Source: Bradyrhizobium sp. (GTDB lineage: Bacteria > Pseudomonadota > Alphaproteobacteria > Rhizobiales > Xanthobacteraceae). Taken from it: a DNA stretch of 64,000 nt. The number at the start of each line of letters is the position of its first letter. Positions within the stretch are counted from its first letter, which is position 1. Of the stretch, positions 27,038-35,301 are shown in pieces. A program made the translations under genes and the position numbers. The stretch covers positions 67,735 through 131,734 of the forward strand of contig NZ_JALHLP010000004.1 in the NCBI RefSeq assembly GCF_022844465.1. Direction: 5' to 3'. The notes below the pieces were generated by a model that was not told the DNA's origin, did not search any database, and was given only the letters and a program-made list of their open reading frames with translations.

Positions 27038-28789
27038 CTAACTCGCCGCTGCGTCCAATTGCGCCTTCGAGCCCTGCGCGCCGCGCACCAGTTTGCCCGG
27101 GCGGGCGCCGGTGGCCTTGCCGCCGCGCTGCGTCACCACGCCGGAGACGATGGTGGCCTCATAGCCGTCGACCTGCTGCATCAGCCTGCGGCCGCCGACC
27201 GGCAGGTCGTAATGCACCTTTGGCGGATGCAGATGCAGCCGGTCATAGTCGATGACATTGACGTCGGCCTTGAAGCCCGGCGCGATCACGCCGCGGTCGT
27301 AGAGGCCGACCGAGAGCGCGGTCTTGCGCGCCTGCGCCGCCACCACGAACGGGATCGACAGCTTTTCGCCGCGGCTGCGGTCGCGGGTCCAGTGCGTCAG
27401 CAGGTAGGTCGGGAAGCTGGCGTCGCAGATGATGCCGCAATGGGCTCCGCCGTCGGAGAGGCCCGGCACCGCGTTGGGATCGCGCAGCATCTCGCGCGTC
27501 GCATCGAGGTTGCCGTCGGCGTAATTGAGGAACGGCACGTAGAGCATGCCGCGGCCGTCGTCGGTCAGCATGGCTTCATAGGCGAGTTCTTCCGGCCGCC
27601 GGCCCTGGCGTTGCGCCTGCGCGCCCAGCGTGTTCGCCGGCGGCTGTTCGTAATCAGGGGGATTGCCGAGCAGATACATCTTGTCGTAGTTGGGCCGGAA
27701 GAACAGCGGGTCGTCGGTCGCGGTGGCGTGCTCGCTGAGAATCGCCTTGCGCAGTTCCGGCTGGCGCAGCCGGGCGAGCCGCTCGGCGTGCGGCAAATGC
27801 GCGATCGCCTGGTAGCTCGGATGAGTCTGGAAGGGGTTGCGCGACAATTCGAGCCCCAGCATCAGCCCGACCGGGCGGGCGGCGATCTGGGCCGTGATCG
27901 ACAGGCCGCGCGCGGAGGCCTCGCGGATGGTGTCCAGCGTCTGCCGCCAGCGCTGCGGCGCCTTGTCGTTCTGGGTGATCGAGAACGACACCGGGATCCC
28001 GGTGTTCTCCGCCACCCGCAGCATCATCGGCAGATCCTCGTTGATGGTCGAGAGATCGAGCACGAACTGCAGGACGCTGCGGCCCTGGCCATGCATCGCC
28101 GCTGCGATCGCGGTCAGCTCGTCCTCGCCGGCCTTCAGGGTCGGCGTGAAATCGCCGGTCGAGGTGCGGTGGTTGAGCGTGCGCGAGGTGGAAAAGCCGA
28201 GTGCGCCTGACCGCACCGCATCGCCCGCCAATGCCGCCATCGCCTTGTTGTCTTCAGGCGTCGACGGATCACGTCGCGCGCCGCGATCGCCCATCACATA
28301 GACCCGCAGCGCCGCGTGCGGCAGCTGCGCGCCGATGTCCATGTCGAAGCTCCGCTTCGACAGCCACTCCATGTAATCGGGAAAGCTTTCCCAGGCCCAG
28401 GGAATGCCGGCGCTCAAGACTGGTTCGGGGATGTCCTCGACCCCCTCCATCAGCTGGATCAATCGGACATGGTCAACCGGCCGGCAGGGCGCGAAGCCGA
28501 CGCCGCAATTGCCCATGATCGCGGTGGTCACGCCGTTCTGCGAGGACGGCGTGATGTCCTGGCTCCAGGTGACCTGGCCGTCATAATGGGTGTGGACATC
28601 GACAAAGCCGGGGGTGACCAGCTTGCCCCTGGCGTCGATCTCTTCCTTGCCGGTTCCCGCGACCTTGCCGACCTCGGTGATACGGCCGCCCGTGATCGCG
28701 ACGTCGGCTTCGAACAGCTCGCCGCCTTTGCCATCGGCAATGCTGCCGCCGCGGATAACGAGGTCGGGGGTCGAGGTCATGGCGTCCAT
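27038..28789 (-). CDS. N-acyl-D-amino-acid deacylase-type amidohydrolase
   Basis: 583-residue metal-dependent hydrolase of the D-aminoacylase/dihydroorotase group. GFVDVHTHYDGQ supplies metal-binding His66 and His68. NCGVGFAPCRP and LSDGGAHCGIICDASFPTYLLTHW contain further conserved His/Asp positions. GVIAPGFKADVNVID near the end marks the small beta-sandwich domain. Enzymes of the group deacylate N-acyl-D-amino acids, but many 'D-aminoacylases' have other amide or lactone substrates. The gene is separate from both flanking MFS genes in orientation or spacing. Confidence 0.87.
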   Translation of the reverse strand: MDAMTSTPDLVIRGGSIADGKGGELFEADVAITGGRITEVGKVAGTGKEEIDARGKLVTPGFVDVHTHYDGQVTWSQDITPSSQNGVTTAIMGNCGVGFAPCRPVDHVRLIQLMEGVEDIPEPVLSAGIPWAWESFPDYMEWLSKRSFDMDIGAQLPHAALRVYVMGDRGARRDPSTPEDNKAMAALAGDAVRSGALGFSTSRTLNHRTSTGDFTPTLKAGEDELTAIAAAMHGQGRSVLQFVLDLSTINEDLPMMLRVAENTGIPVSFSITQNDKAPQRWRQTLDTIREASARGLSITAQIAARPVGLMLGLELSRNPFQTHPSYQAIAHLPHAERLARLRQPELRKAILSEHATATDDPLFFRPNYDKMYLLGNPPDYEQPPANTLGAQAQRQGRRPEELAYEAMLTDDGRGMLYVPFLNYADGNLDATREMLRDPNAVPGLSDGGAHCGIICDASFPTYLLTHWTRDRSRGEKLSIPFVVAAQARKTALSVGLYDRGVIAPGFKADVNVIDYDRLHLHPPKVHYDLPVGGRRLMQQVDGYEATIVSGVVTQRGGKATGARPGKLVRGAQGSKAQLDAAAS

Positions 28790-28856
28790 CCCGTGGCTGG
28801 TGTCGTTGCCGCATCATCGGGCGTCCCGCGATGCAGTCAACCGCCGGGATTGAGGT

Positions 28857-30095
28857 TCAGGAATGCATTAGCCCCTTGACCGGGCCGTCCGACCGGCGCT
28901 CCGGCTTGCGGTCGGTCCAAAGCGCCAGCAGCACCGTCAGGACCATGAAGCCGGCGGAAGCGCCGAACACCCAATGCGGCAGGTTCTGGTCCATGATCCA
29001 GCCGAACAGCAGCGGACTGAGGATGCCGCTGAAATTGAAGCCGGTGGAGACGATGCCGAAGGCGCGGCCGGCAGCGCCGGGCGGGGCGGCGTTGCGGACC
29101 AGCATGTCGCGCGACGGCGCGATGACGCCGCCGAGGAATCCGGCCAGTCCCATCGCCGCGGTCAGCACGATGGCCGGTAATGTGGTTGTCGCGATGACCG
29201 TCAAGATCACGGCGTCGACGGCAAAGCACGCGGCAGCGACCCGTCCGTGGCGCGCGGTGCGGTCGGCAAGATAGCCGCCCGCCAGCACGCCGATCGCGCC
29301 AGCGCCGAGAAAGGCGGTCAGCGCGACATTGGCGGCCGAAAAGCTGACAGCATAGCCGCTCATCAGCGCGACGACGCCGAAATTGCCGATGCCGGCATTC
29401 GACAGGCCGAGCAGCATGAAGAACACCATCAGCACGATGATCGCGGGCGTGACGACGCTCTGTTTCGGCGCGGCGGCGCCGTCTTGCCTGCGGTCAGCCG
29501 AACTGGCGTCGGGAATCCCGACGGCGAGCAATGCCAGCGCCGCCACCGGTCCGACCGCGCCGGCCACGATCAGCGCGCCGGGCCCGTCGAAGAGCGCCAC
29601 CAGCGCCGCCATGATCGCCGGCGCCACCGCGCCACCGAGAAAGCCGGCGAAGGTATGGATCGAAAACGCCCGGCCCATCCGCGCTTCGTCCATATGGGTC
29701 GACAGGATCGCGTAATCGCAGGGGTGATAGACGCTGTTGGCGAGGCCGAGCAGCGCGGCGCAGACGATCAGCGAGGCGTAGCTGAGGTGCAAGCCGAGCA
29801 TGATCAGCGCGAGGCCGCCGACGGTGAGCCCGATCAGCAGGACCTTTCTGGCCCCGATATGGTCGGCGAGATATCCGATCGGGGCCTGGGTCAGGCCGGA
29901 TACGACGCCGAACACGGTCAGCGCGAAACCGAGTTCGATATAGCCGACGCCGAGCTGTGCCTTGAGGAACGGAAACAGCATCGGCAGCACGAACAGGTGG
30001 AAATGGCTGACCCAATGCGCGACCGAAATCCCCGCCAACGTGCGCAGCGCGGTGTCCGCCTTGGCGTGTTGCGATGCGGCCAGAACATCGACCAT
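28857..30095 (-). CDS. MFS transporter, fosmidomycin-resistance (Fsr)-like
   Basis: 412-residue carrier with 12 helices. HWVSHFHLFVLPMLFPFLK at the N-terminus and ANSVYHPCDYAILSTHMDEARMGRAFSIH in helix 4-5 region resemble the Fsr drug-efflux subgroup. It lies 67 bases upstream of the amidohydrolase on the same strand. It may export a drug or transport the amidohydrolase substrate; sequence does not decide. Confidence 0.82.
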   Translation of the reverse strand: MVDVLAASQHAKADTALRTLAGISVAHWVSHFHLFVLPMLFPFLKAQLGVGYIELGFALTVFGVVSGLTQAPIGYLADHIGARKVLLIGLTVGGLALIMLGLHLSYASLIVCAALLGLANSVYHPCDYAILSTHMDEARMGRAFSIHTFAGFLGGAVAPAIMAALVALFDGPGALIVAGAVGPVAALALLAVGIPDASSADRRQDGAAAPKQSVVTPAIIVLMVFFMLLGLSNAGIGNFGVVALMSGYAVSFSAANVALTAFLGAGAIGVLAGGYLADRTARHGRVAAACFAVDAVILTVIATTTLPAIVLTAAMGLAGFLGGVIAPSRDMLVRNAAPPGAAGRAFGIVSTGFNFSGILSPLLFGWIMDQNLPHWVFGASAGFMVLTVLLALWTDRKPERRSDGPVKGLMHS

Positions 30096-30233
30096 GTCAG
30101 TTCAGAATCCCGAAAAGCCGCGGCGCGGCAGGTCGGGCGAAAATATAGGCCAGCCGTTATTTGTCCATGAACGCAGGCGCATGGCTGCCCCGGCGAGAGC
30201 CATGGCGGTGACCGTCAAGCGGGTCGGCGCAAA

Positions 30234-30395
30234 CTATAGCGGCTCATTGTCGTTACCGGTGCGGTCGCGCTTGGGCGTCGCGATGTCGCCGTCCTCATAG
30301 TCAAAGTCATCATCCTCGACCGGGATTCGCGCCGGCTTGTTCGGTTTGTCGTCGCCTTGTTTCGGAGGCTCGCTCTTCTTGCCCGGTCCGCCCAT
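30234..30395 (-). CDS. Small acidic hypothetical protein (53 aa)
   Basis: A 53-residue hydrophilic, acidic protein, Pro/Lys/Asp-rich, with VEDDDFDYEDGD in the middle and no membrane segment. ATG 30395 is chosen because AAGGAA lies six bases upstream; the longer frame to 30503 has no such site. I do not recognise the family. It is the first of four small genes in this stretch. It is likely real because of its ribosome binding site and non-random composition. Confidence 0.6.
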   Translation of the reverse strand: MGGPGKKSEPPKQGDDKPNKPARIPVEDDDFDYEDGDIATPKRDRTGNDNEPL

Positions 30396-30553
30396 GTGAT
30401 TCCTTTTTCGTATGAGGATGCGGCGTTGCTCTGCGGGCCGAGTTGGGGTAACGCCCAGCCTGATCGAGTCGGCCGGCATCCTAGCGCGGCCCGCAAATTT
30501 CACTCTGCCCTTTCTGCGGCGTTCAGTCCCAAGGGCCTTCCCACGGAGCCAGC

Positions 30554-30796
30554 ATGAAGAAGCCCCGGATCGCGGCGGAGGAGCCGCAGCCGCGCCAGAT
30601 CGTCCGCGCCGACAAGGCGCCGACCAGCGGCTATTCGCTGGTCGTGGATGGTCATTTCAAATCACGTCATGAGACGGTCGAAGCGGCCGAGGCCGCCGGC
30701 ATGGCCCTGAAAAGCCGGTTTCAGATGCTTCAGGTCCAAGTCTACGATGCCGAGAACAAGACGCGATCGCTGATCGATTGGCCGGGCGGGGCTTAA
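30554..30796 (+). CDS. Small hypothetical protein (80 aa)
   Basis: 80 residues, ATG 30554 preceded by cggag. The middle (SGYSLVVDGHFKSRHETVEAA) followed by AAGMALKSRFQMLQVQVYDAE suggests a small alpha/beta domain with a helix that resembles short DUF proteins of Bradyrhizobium; I cannot name it. Transcribed divergently from the 53-residue gene. No signal peptide or membrane segment. Confidence 0.7.
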   Translation: MKKPRIAAEEPQPRQIVRADKAPTSGYSLVVDGHFKSRHETVEAAEAAGMALKSRFQMLQVQVYDAENKTRSLIDWPGGA

Positions 30797-30844
30797 CGCG
30801 CCCCGGAATCCAAGAGCGAGCTTTGCGTGACGGCGCAGCAGAGT

Positions 30845-31126
30845 TCAGGTGCGGCGGCCTCCGCTTTGCTGGCCCACCAGCCAATCGGACAGCGCCGGGC
30901 TCTTGTCGTCCGGCCGCTTTGATTTGGCGCGCGACTTCTTGACGGCGGGGGTGCTCGGCGGCGTCGATGCTTCGCGCGCGAGCCGCAACGCCTTCAGTTT
31001 CGCCATATTGTCGAGCACGGCCCTGGAGGTGGCGTCGCGGTCGGCCTTGCCGGATCTCGCGTCCAGCGCGGCCCTTGTCACCTTGTCCATGCGCGCCTGG
31101 GCGCGGTCGCGATCCTCTTTGGTCAT
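30845..31126 (-). CDS. Small basic hypothetical protein (93 aa) with LRALRLA-type motif
   Basis: 93 residues, highly charged, helical N-terminal half (KEDRDRAQARMDKVTRAALD) and a Lys/Arg/Pro-rich tail. It contains MAKLKALRLAREA, nearly identical to KLRALRLAKEA in the protein encoded just upstream (31131-31370); the two genes are four bases apart. Probably duplicated small proteins expressed together. Basic helical character would suit nucleic acid or membrane-surface binding, but function is unknown. Confidence 0.7.
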   Translation of the reverse strand: MTKEDRDRAQARMDKVTRAALDARSGKADRDATSRAVLDNMAKLKALRLAREASTPPSTPAVKKSRAKSKRPDDKSPALSDWLVGQQSGGRRT

Positions 31127-31130
31127 TGGG

Positions 31131-31370
31131 TCAGCCTTTTTTCACTGTCTTCGCCTTGCGCTTGACCTTGGCAGGCGGCTCTGGCGGGTTTTCGCGGTCG
31201 GCGGCTTCCTTGGCGAGACGGAGCGCGCGCAGTTTTTCGGTTCGTTTGCGGATCGCCACATCCGCCGCGGCGATTTCGGCCATCGCCTTGACGCCTTCGA
31301 CTTCCTGGGTGCGCTTGCGATGTAGCCGGATCTCCTTCATTTCGGCGGCACTCTTCGGTTCATCGTTCAT
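31131..31370 (-). CDS. Small basic hypothetical protein (79 aa), paralogue of the next gene
   Basis: 79 residues, almost entirely charged helix followed by a Lys/Pro tail (PAKVKRKAKTVKKG). It has KLRALRLAKEA at about 45-55, shared with the 93-residue protein downstream. ATG 31370 opens the two-gene transcription unit. No Cys, no membrane segment. A family name is not known to me. Confidence 0.7.
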   Translation of the reverse strand: MNDEPKSAAEMKEIRLHRKRTQEVEGVKAMAEIAAADVAIRKRTEKLRALRLAKEAADRENPPEPPAKVKRKAKTVKKG

Positions 31371-31450
31371 CTTATACCCCTGAAATCACGACTGTTATCT
31401 CCGGACGATCTGTGGCCCGTTTACCACGGATCGGGCGTGGAAGGACGTTA

Positions 31451-31485
31451 TTTTCGGCCCGGAACAGCCCGCTTTCGGGCCAAAA
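31451..31485. terminator. Long hairpin between the small-protein genes and the cobalamin-region gene
   Basis: ttttcggcccg and cgggccaaaa form an 10-bp stem with one bulge around a 14-base loop (loop itself contains gcccgc). It sits immediately after the stop of the minus-strand gene 31486-32496 and is likely its transcript end, although no clean U run follows the stem. Confidence 0.45.
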
Positions 31486-32496
31486 TCAGCCGGCGGGGTG
31501 AACGCCTGCCTCGCTATCGCCCTCGTCGGAACCGGCTTGGTCAAAGCTGTCGAGCCAGGCGTCCAGCGTTGCCGAGGAATGGCCTGCGGCCTTCAATTGC
31601 CGCAAGGCGATGCGGATGCTGGTTCGACCATGACGGTCGCCGGCAATCGCCGAAGGCGGTTCGGCGGCCAGCACCGCATCGACCACGCGGCGTTTGACCG
31701 CCAGTGTCAGGGGATCGCCGAACTCAGCCATCATTCGCTGGAAGGCATGATGCCGCATCGCCTCGAACGGGCGGATTTCGCCAAGGCCATCGCGCGCGGG
31801 ATGCGGCGGATAAAGATGCGCGCAGGGAACCAGGCCTTCGGGAACAGGCTCGGTGGCCGGGTGGGTTCGCCCGCTTTTGAGAAGCCTCGGCAGCACATGG
31901 GTATGGGGGCCCTCCGGGCTCCTGCCCGTCGGCGGCGGGATCGTCTGATAGACTTCGATGCGGCCGAGCCGGCCGATGAAGACGCGATGCGGGCTGGCTT
32001 GCAGGATCATTCCCATCGCGGGATTGCCCGGATCGAACACGGCGCGGCCCGCGTGTTCGCGCAGCCGCGAGGCGAGGCTGCGGTCGCGGACGCGGACGCG
32101 GACGCAGCAATCGACCTGCCGCGCGCCGAGGCCAAGGTCGAACAGCACCGACTCCCGGTCTTCCTCGCTCGGCGCCTGATGATCGGGGCCGATTTCCGTG
32201 AGCACGCCGCGCCTGTTCATGGCGCAATCGTCCAGCGGAAGGCAAAGCGCGATCCGTTGGCTCCAGCCGGTTCGGGTCACGCCCTCGGAGGCGAACGGCC
32301 GGCTCGCGGGATGGGATTTGAGGACAATGCCGCCGCGCGGCGTCACGGCTGAGATGGCCTCGGCGGATTCGAAGAGGCGCACCGGTTCGTCACGGTCGCG
32401 CGCGAATTCGGCGATGGCGCCGAAAGTGCCGAGGCTCCATTGCGTATCGGGATCGGATATTTCCCGATGCAGCAGATCGGTGGCGGCGGTCGTCAT
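31486..32496 (-). CDS. Uncharacterised His/Cys-rich protein downstream of the cobalamin receptor
   Basis: 336 residues if it starts at ATG 32496; the frame stays open to GTG 32577 and includes ATG 32538, so the start is uncertain. No signal peptide or membrane helix, so cytoplasmic. A dense set of possible metal ligands lies at 198-232: His198, His200, His212, Cys225, His227 and His232. Vicinal Cys130-Cys131 and Cys85/Cys91 are further upstream. I do not recognise the family. It follows the TonB receptor on the same strand with at most about 126 bases between. It is therefore probably under the cobalamin riboswitch and may handle imported corrinoid or cobalt. That role is inference from position and ligand-like residues. 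Confidence 0.8.
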   Translation of the reverse strand: MTTAATDLLHREISDPDTQWSLGTFGAIAEFARDRDEPVRLFESAEAISAVTPRGGIVLKSHPASRPFASEGVTRTGWSQRIALCLPLDDCAMNRRGVLTEIGPDHQAPSEEDRESVLFDLGLGARQVDCCVRVRVRDRSLASRLREHAGRAVFDPGNPAMGMILQASPHRVFIGRLGRIEVYQTIPPPTGRSPEGPHTHVLPRLLKSGRTHPATEPVPEGLVPCAHLYPPHPARDGLGEIRPFEAMRHHAFQRMMAEFGDPLTLAVKRRVVDAVLAAEPPSAIAGDRHGRTSIRIALRQLKAAGHSSATLDAWLDSFDQAGSDEGDSEAGVHPAG

Positions 32497-32621
32497 CGTT
32501 GCCCGCGCGGCGGGACGAGATCGGACATGGGTCGGCATCCCCTCGGGCTTGCGCCCAGGAGAATACCGTTTCGCCACGTCGGGACAAGCCGGCCGGCATC
32601 GCGCCGGGACCGGCCGTCCGG

Positions 32622-34859
32622 TCAGAAGGTCGCGCCGGCCTTCACCATGTAGGTCCGGCCCGGCAGCGGATAGGCCGAAAAGCGGCCGGGCGTGAACGAA
32701 CTGGCAATCGCGTAGTCGTAGTACAGCGCGTTGAATACATTGTTCACGCTCAGCGACCAGAAGAAGCGTTCGTAAGCGCCGCTCAGCTTGAAATCCACGG
32801 TCGCGTCGGCGGGGATGCGACGCCGGATGTTCGCCTGGTCGTTGTCCATGACGCGTTCGCTCCAGGCGCGCACGGTGGCGTCCGCAACGAGGTAATCCTT
32901 CCAGATGTGCCAGCTCACGCCGCCGCTGGCGGTATAGCGCGACACCAGCGGAACGTCGTTGCCCGCAAACGGTCCCTCGCGGAACATGGCGCGGGTATAG
33001 GCCACGCCGCCGCGCAACAGCACGCTGTCGCTGACGCGCAGCGAAGCGCTGGTCTCGGAGCCGTAGCGGCGGGTCGGATCGAGGTTGACGTTGTAGAACA
33101 GCGCGGGGATGAAATGGATCTCGTTCTCGATGTCCATGGTGTAGATGCTGGATTGCATCTGGAAGCCACCGCTCTTGATGCGGAATCCGGCCTCGACGTC
33201 GTGAGAGGTCTGGGTCTTCAGCCGGAAGGTGCCGGGAAGGGGAGTGAAGAACGGATCGAAGGCCGGTCCGGAAGAGACCCGTTCATCGACATTGGGCGTC
33301 CGAAACGCGCGCGCCGCGCGGCCGAACACAGCGAGTACATGGTTGAGGCGATGCTCGATTCCGATGTGCAGCGCGTGCTGGGTTTCGTTGTTATCAAGTG
33401 GGCTTGCTTCAGCGCTGAAAGCGCCAGGCGCGAAGGGATTGTAACGGTCCCTGGCGCTGAGGCTGGTGTGTTGAAGCCGACCGCCATACGAAAAGTCGGT
33501 GGTCGGCAATAGTCCAACGGTCTGCTGCCAGTAGCCGGCTATCGTTTGTTGCTGCAGGTCATAGACATGGATCGGCGCCGCGCCCTTCGATTGCGGACGT
33601 GCCGAATGGTAGGTCGCGTCGTAATAGTCGACGCCGGTCAGGACGGCCGACGGCAATCCGAAGGCCATGTTCTTGATGCTCAATCGGGGCGTGATCGACC
33701 AGGTCTGCAGTTGGCTGTCGACATAGCTGAACGGGACTGTCGGTAACAGGCCAAAGAACCCGGCCTGCTGCTTCTTGTCGCGCACCCCGCCGTCGATGAT
33801 GAGATCAACGCCGTTCCACAAGGTCTTGGTGAAGCCGGCGGTGGCGCTGGCGCCCTGCTGGTTGCCGTAATCGAACGGCGTTCTGGTGCCGCGGCGATCG
33901 GTGACGATCTGGTTCAGGCCGATGGAGGGATCGACCAGCCGGCCGCCGGGGAAGCCGAGCTTCTGGTCGTCGCCTGACAGCGTCAGGAAGGCGGAGAGGC
34001 CGGGCGTGGTGTAGTTGAGATTGCCGACCCCGTTGCGCTGGTCGAGCGCGTTGTTGACCCGGTAACCGTCGGACTTGATGGCATTGCCATAGAACGACGT
34101 CGACCAAGGGCCTGAACTCAGCGCGGTCGAAACCGAGGCCATGCGCTGGTTGAACGATCCGACGCCGGTCTCGGCGCGGATCGCAACCGGCGGACGGCCG
34201 ACGCCGTTCTTCAGGACAATGTTGATGACGCCGCCGACGGCGTTATCGCCGTACAGCACGGCGCCGCTGTTGCCGCGGGTGATTTCGATGCGCTCGATCG
34301 AATCGCGCGGAATGGTCGAAAAATCAACGCCGGCCATATCGATGTCGTTGAGCCTTCGGCCGTTGATCAGCACCAGGCTGTTGGCGGTCGCAAAGGCGCC
34401 GAAGCCGCGGAGATCGACGCTGGTCCTGGCGCCGTTGACGCCGCCAAACAAGCTCTTCAGTTGTACGCCGGGCACCTGGGCGATGATTTCCGCGAGGGTT
34501 TGGGCTGGCGAATGCGCGATCTCCTCGGCGCTGATCACGGTCGCCGACGCGCCGACGATGCCCGAAAATTGCTGGCCGCCACCGCCTGTCGCTGCTGAGA
34601 CGTTCGGTGCGGCATTGGTGCCGGTCGCCGGCGCAGCCGCGGGCGCGGTGCGGCGCGCACCCGCGCCTTCGTCATGGGTGGGCCTGGCGCGGGTCCGGTT
34701 CTGGTCCGCGGGCGGCCTGACTTCGATGGGCGGCAGTTGATCGATCGGTATTTGCTGCGCATGAGCGCCGCAAATTCCCAGCGACATGGTCGATGCAAGC
34801 AAACTGGAGGCAAGCCAATAGCGGCGGTGCCGCTGAGCGGCGTTGACGACGGAAGACAT
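32622..34859 (-). CDS. btuB: TonB-dependent outer-membrane receptor, probably cobalamin (BtuB-like)
   Basis: 745-residue receptor. The signal peptide ends at AHA (residue 34). After a low-complexity Ala/Pro/Gly linker (about 45-95) comes the plug domain, with VISAEEIAHSPAQTLAEIIA, DLRGFG, LINGRRLNDID, IERIEITRGNSGAVLYGDNA and VGGVINIVL. About 500 residues of beta-barrel end in a C-terminal Phe (MVKAGATF), typical of Bam-inserted barrels. A cobalamin riboswitch lies upstream on the same strand, and BtuCDF-like genes are divergent. Corrinoid uptake is therefore the best assignment. The linker between signal and plug is longer than in E. coli BtuB. Confidence 0.88.
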   Translation of the reverse strand: MSSVVNAAQRHRRYWLASSLLASTMSLGICGAHAQQIPIDQLPPIEVRPPADQNRTRARPTHDEGAGARRTAPAAAPATGTNAAPNVSAATGGGGQQFSGIVGASATVISAEEIAHSPAQTLAEIIAQVPGVQLKSLFGGVNGARTSVDLRGFGAFATANSLVLINGRRLNDIDMAGVDFSTIPRDSIERIEITRGNSGAVLYGDNAVGGVINIVLKNGVGRPPVAIRAETGVGSFNQRMASVSTALSSGPWSTSFYGNAIKSDGYRVNNALDQRNGVGNLNYTTPGLSAFLTLSGDDQKLGFPGGRLVDPSIGLNQIVTDRRGTRTPFDYGNQQGASATAGFTKTLWNGVDLIIDGGVRDKKQQAGFFGLLPTVPFSYVDSQLQTWSITPRLSIKNMAFGLPSAVLTGVDYYDATYHSARPQSKGAAPIHVYDLQQQTIAGYWQQTVGLLPTTDFSYGGRLQHTSLSARDRYNPFAPGAFSAEASPLDNNETQHALHIGIEHRLNHVLAVFGRAARAFRTPNVDERVSSGPAFDPFFTPLPGTFRLKTQTSHDVEAGFRIKSGGFQMQSSIYTMDIENEIHFIPALFYNVNLDPTRRYGSETSASLRVSDSVLLRGGVAYTRAMFREGPFAGNDVPLVSRYTASGGVSWHIWKDYLVADATVRAWSERVMDNDQANIRRRIPADATVDFKLSGAYERFFWSLSVNNVFNALYYDYAIASSFTPGRFSAYPLPGRTYMVKAGATF

Positions 34860-35301
34860 GGTTCTAAACCTCGGTATGACGTCAGTGGCACGTCACAGCG
34901 AACCAAGTCCCACCATCGCTTGCGCGAGCGGTGAAGCTAATGTCTGTACTCCCCGACCGACATCTTCGCGTGTGACCACGGCTGACGGCAGGTCTCCTGG
35001 CTCGCGGGTCGCTACCCCTTGTCGCCTTCCCAGGACCGAGATTCCCAGTGGCCTATGACAAAGGATTCGCCGCTTACAGTTGCGGGGGCAGCCGCGGAAT
35101 TGGGGATGGACCCCCGCACCGCATTCCCTTTTGATCCCCGGACAGGGAACCGTCGGCGAGCACCGTAGGAGTTTGTCAAGGCGGGAGTCAATCCCGATCG
35201 CGATGGCGGACGATCCCCACTGGACGAGTGCGCCCTTTCTGCCGCAAGAGCAGTTAAGCCCGAACCATTGCCCCGGCGCGGGAGGCTGCTTGAGGATACC
35301 G
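34860..35301. other. Divergent control region of the cobalamin genes
   Basis: 442 bases between the receptor and permease genes. The right part of the leader is the riboswitch on the minus strand. The remaining 133 bases (35169-35301) must hold the minus-strand receptor promoter and the plus-strand permease promoter. No second B12 box is seen on the plus strand. Confidence 0.7.
34981..35168 (-). promoter_or_regulatory. Cobalamin riboswitch
   Basis: Read on the minus strand, the segment shows the full aptamer order: CGGTTCCC, AAAAGGGAATGCGGTGC, the B12 box GCTGCCCCCGCAACTGTAAG (35073-35092), GCCACTGGGAA, CTGGGAAGGCG, and the 3' element GCCAGGAGACCTGCC. About 120 bases separate it from the receptor start at 34859, leaving room for an expression platform. 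Adenosyl- or other cobalamin binding would repress the receptor and probably the gene after it. Confidence 0.95.

Noticed and set aside
35080..35301. N-terminal extension of the BtuC-like frame
   Set aside because: It is encoded by the antisense of the riboswitch; the product is not permease-like, and tgagga precedes ATG 35302.
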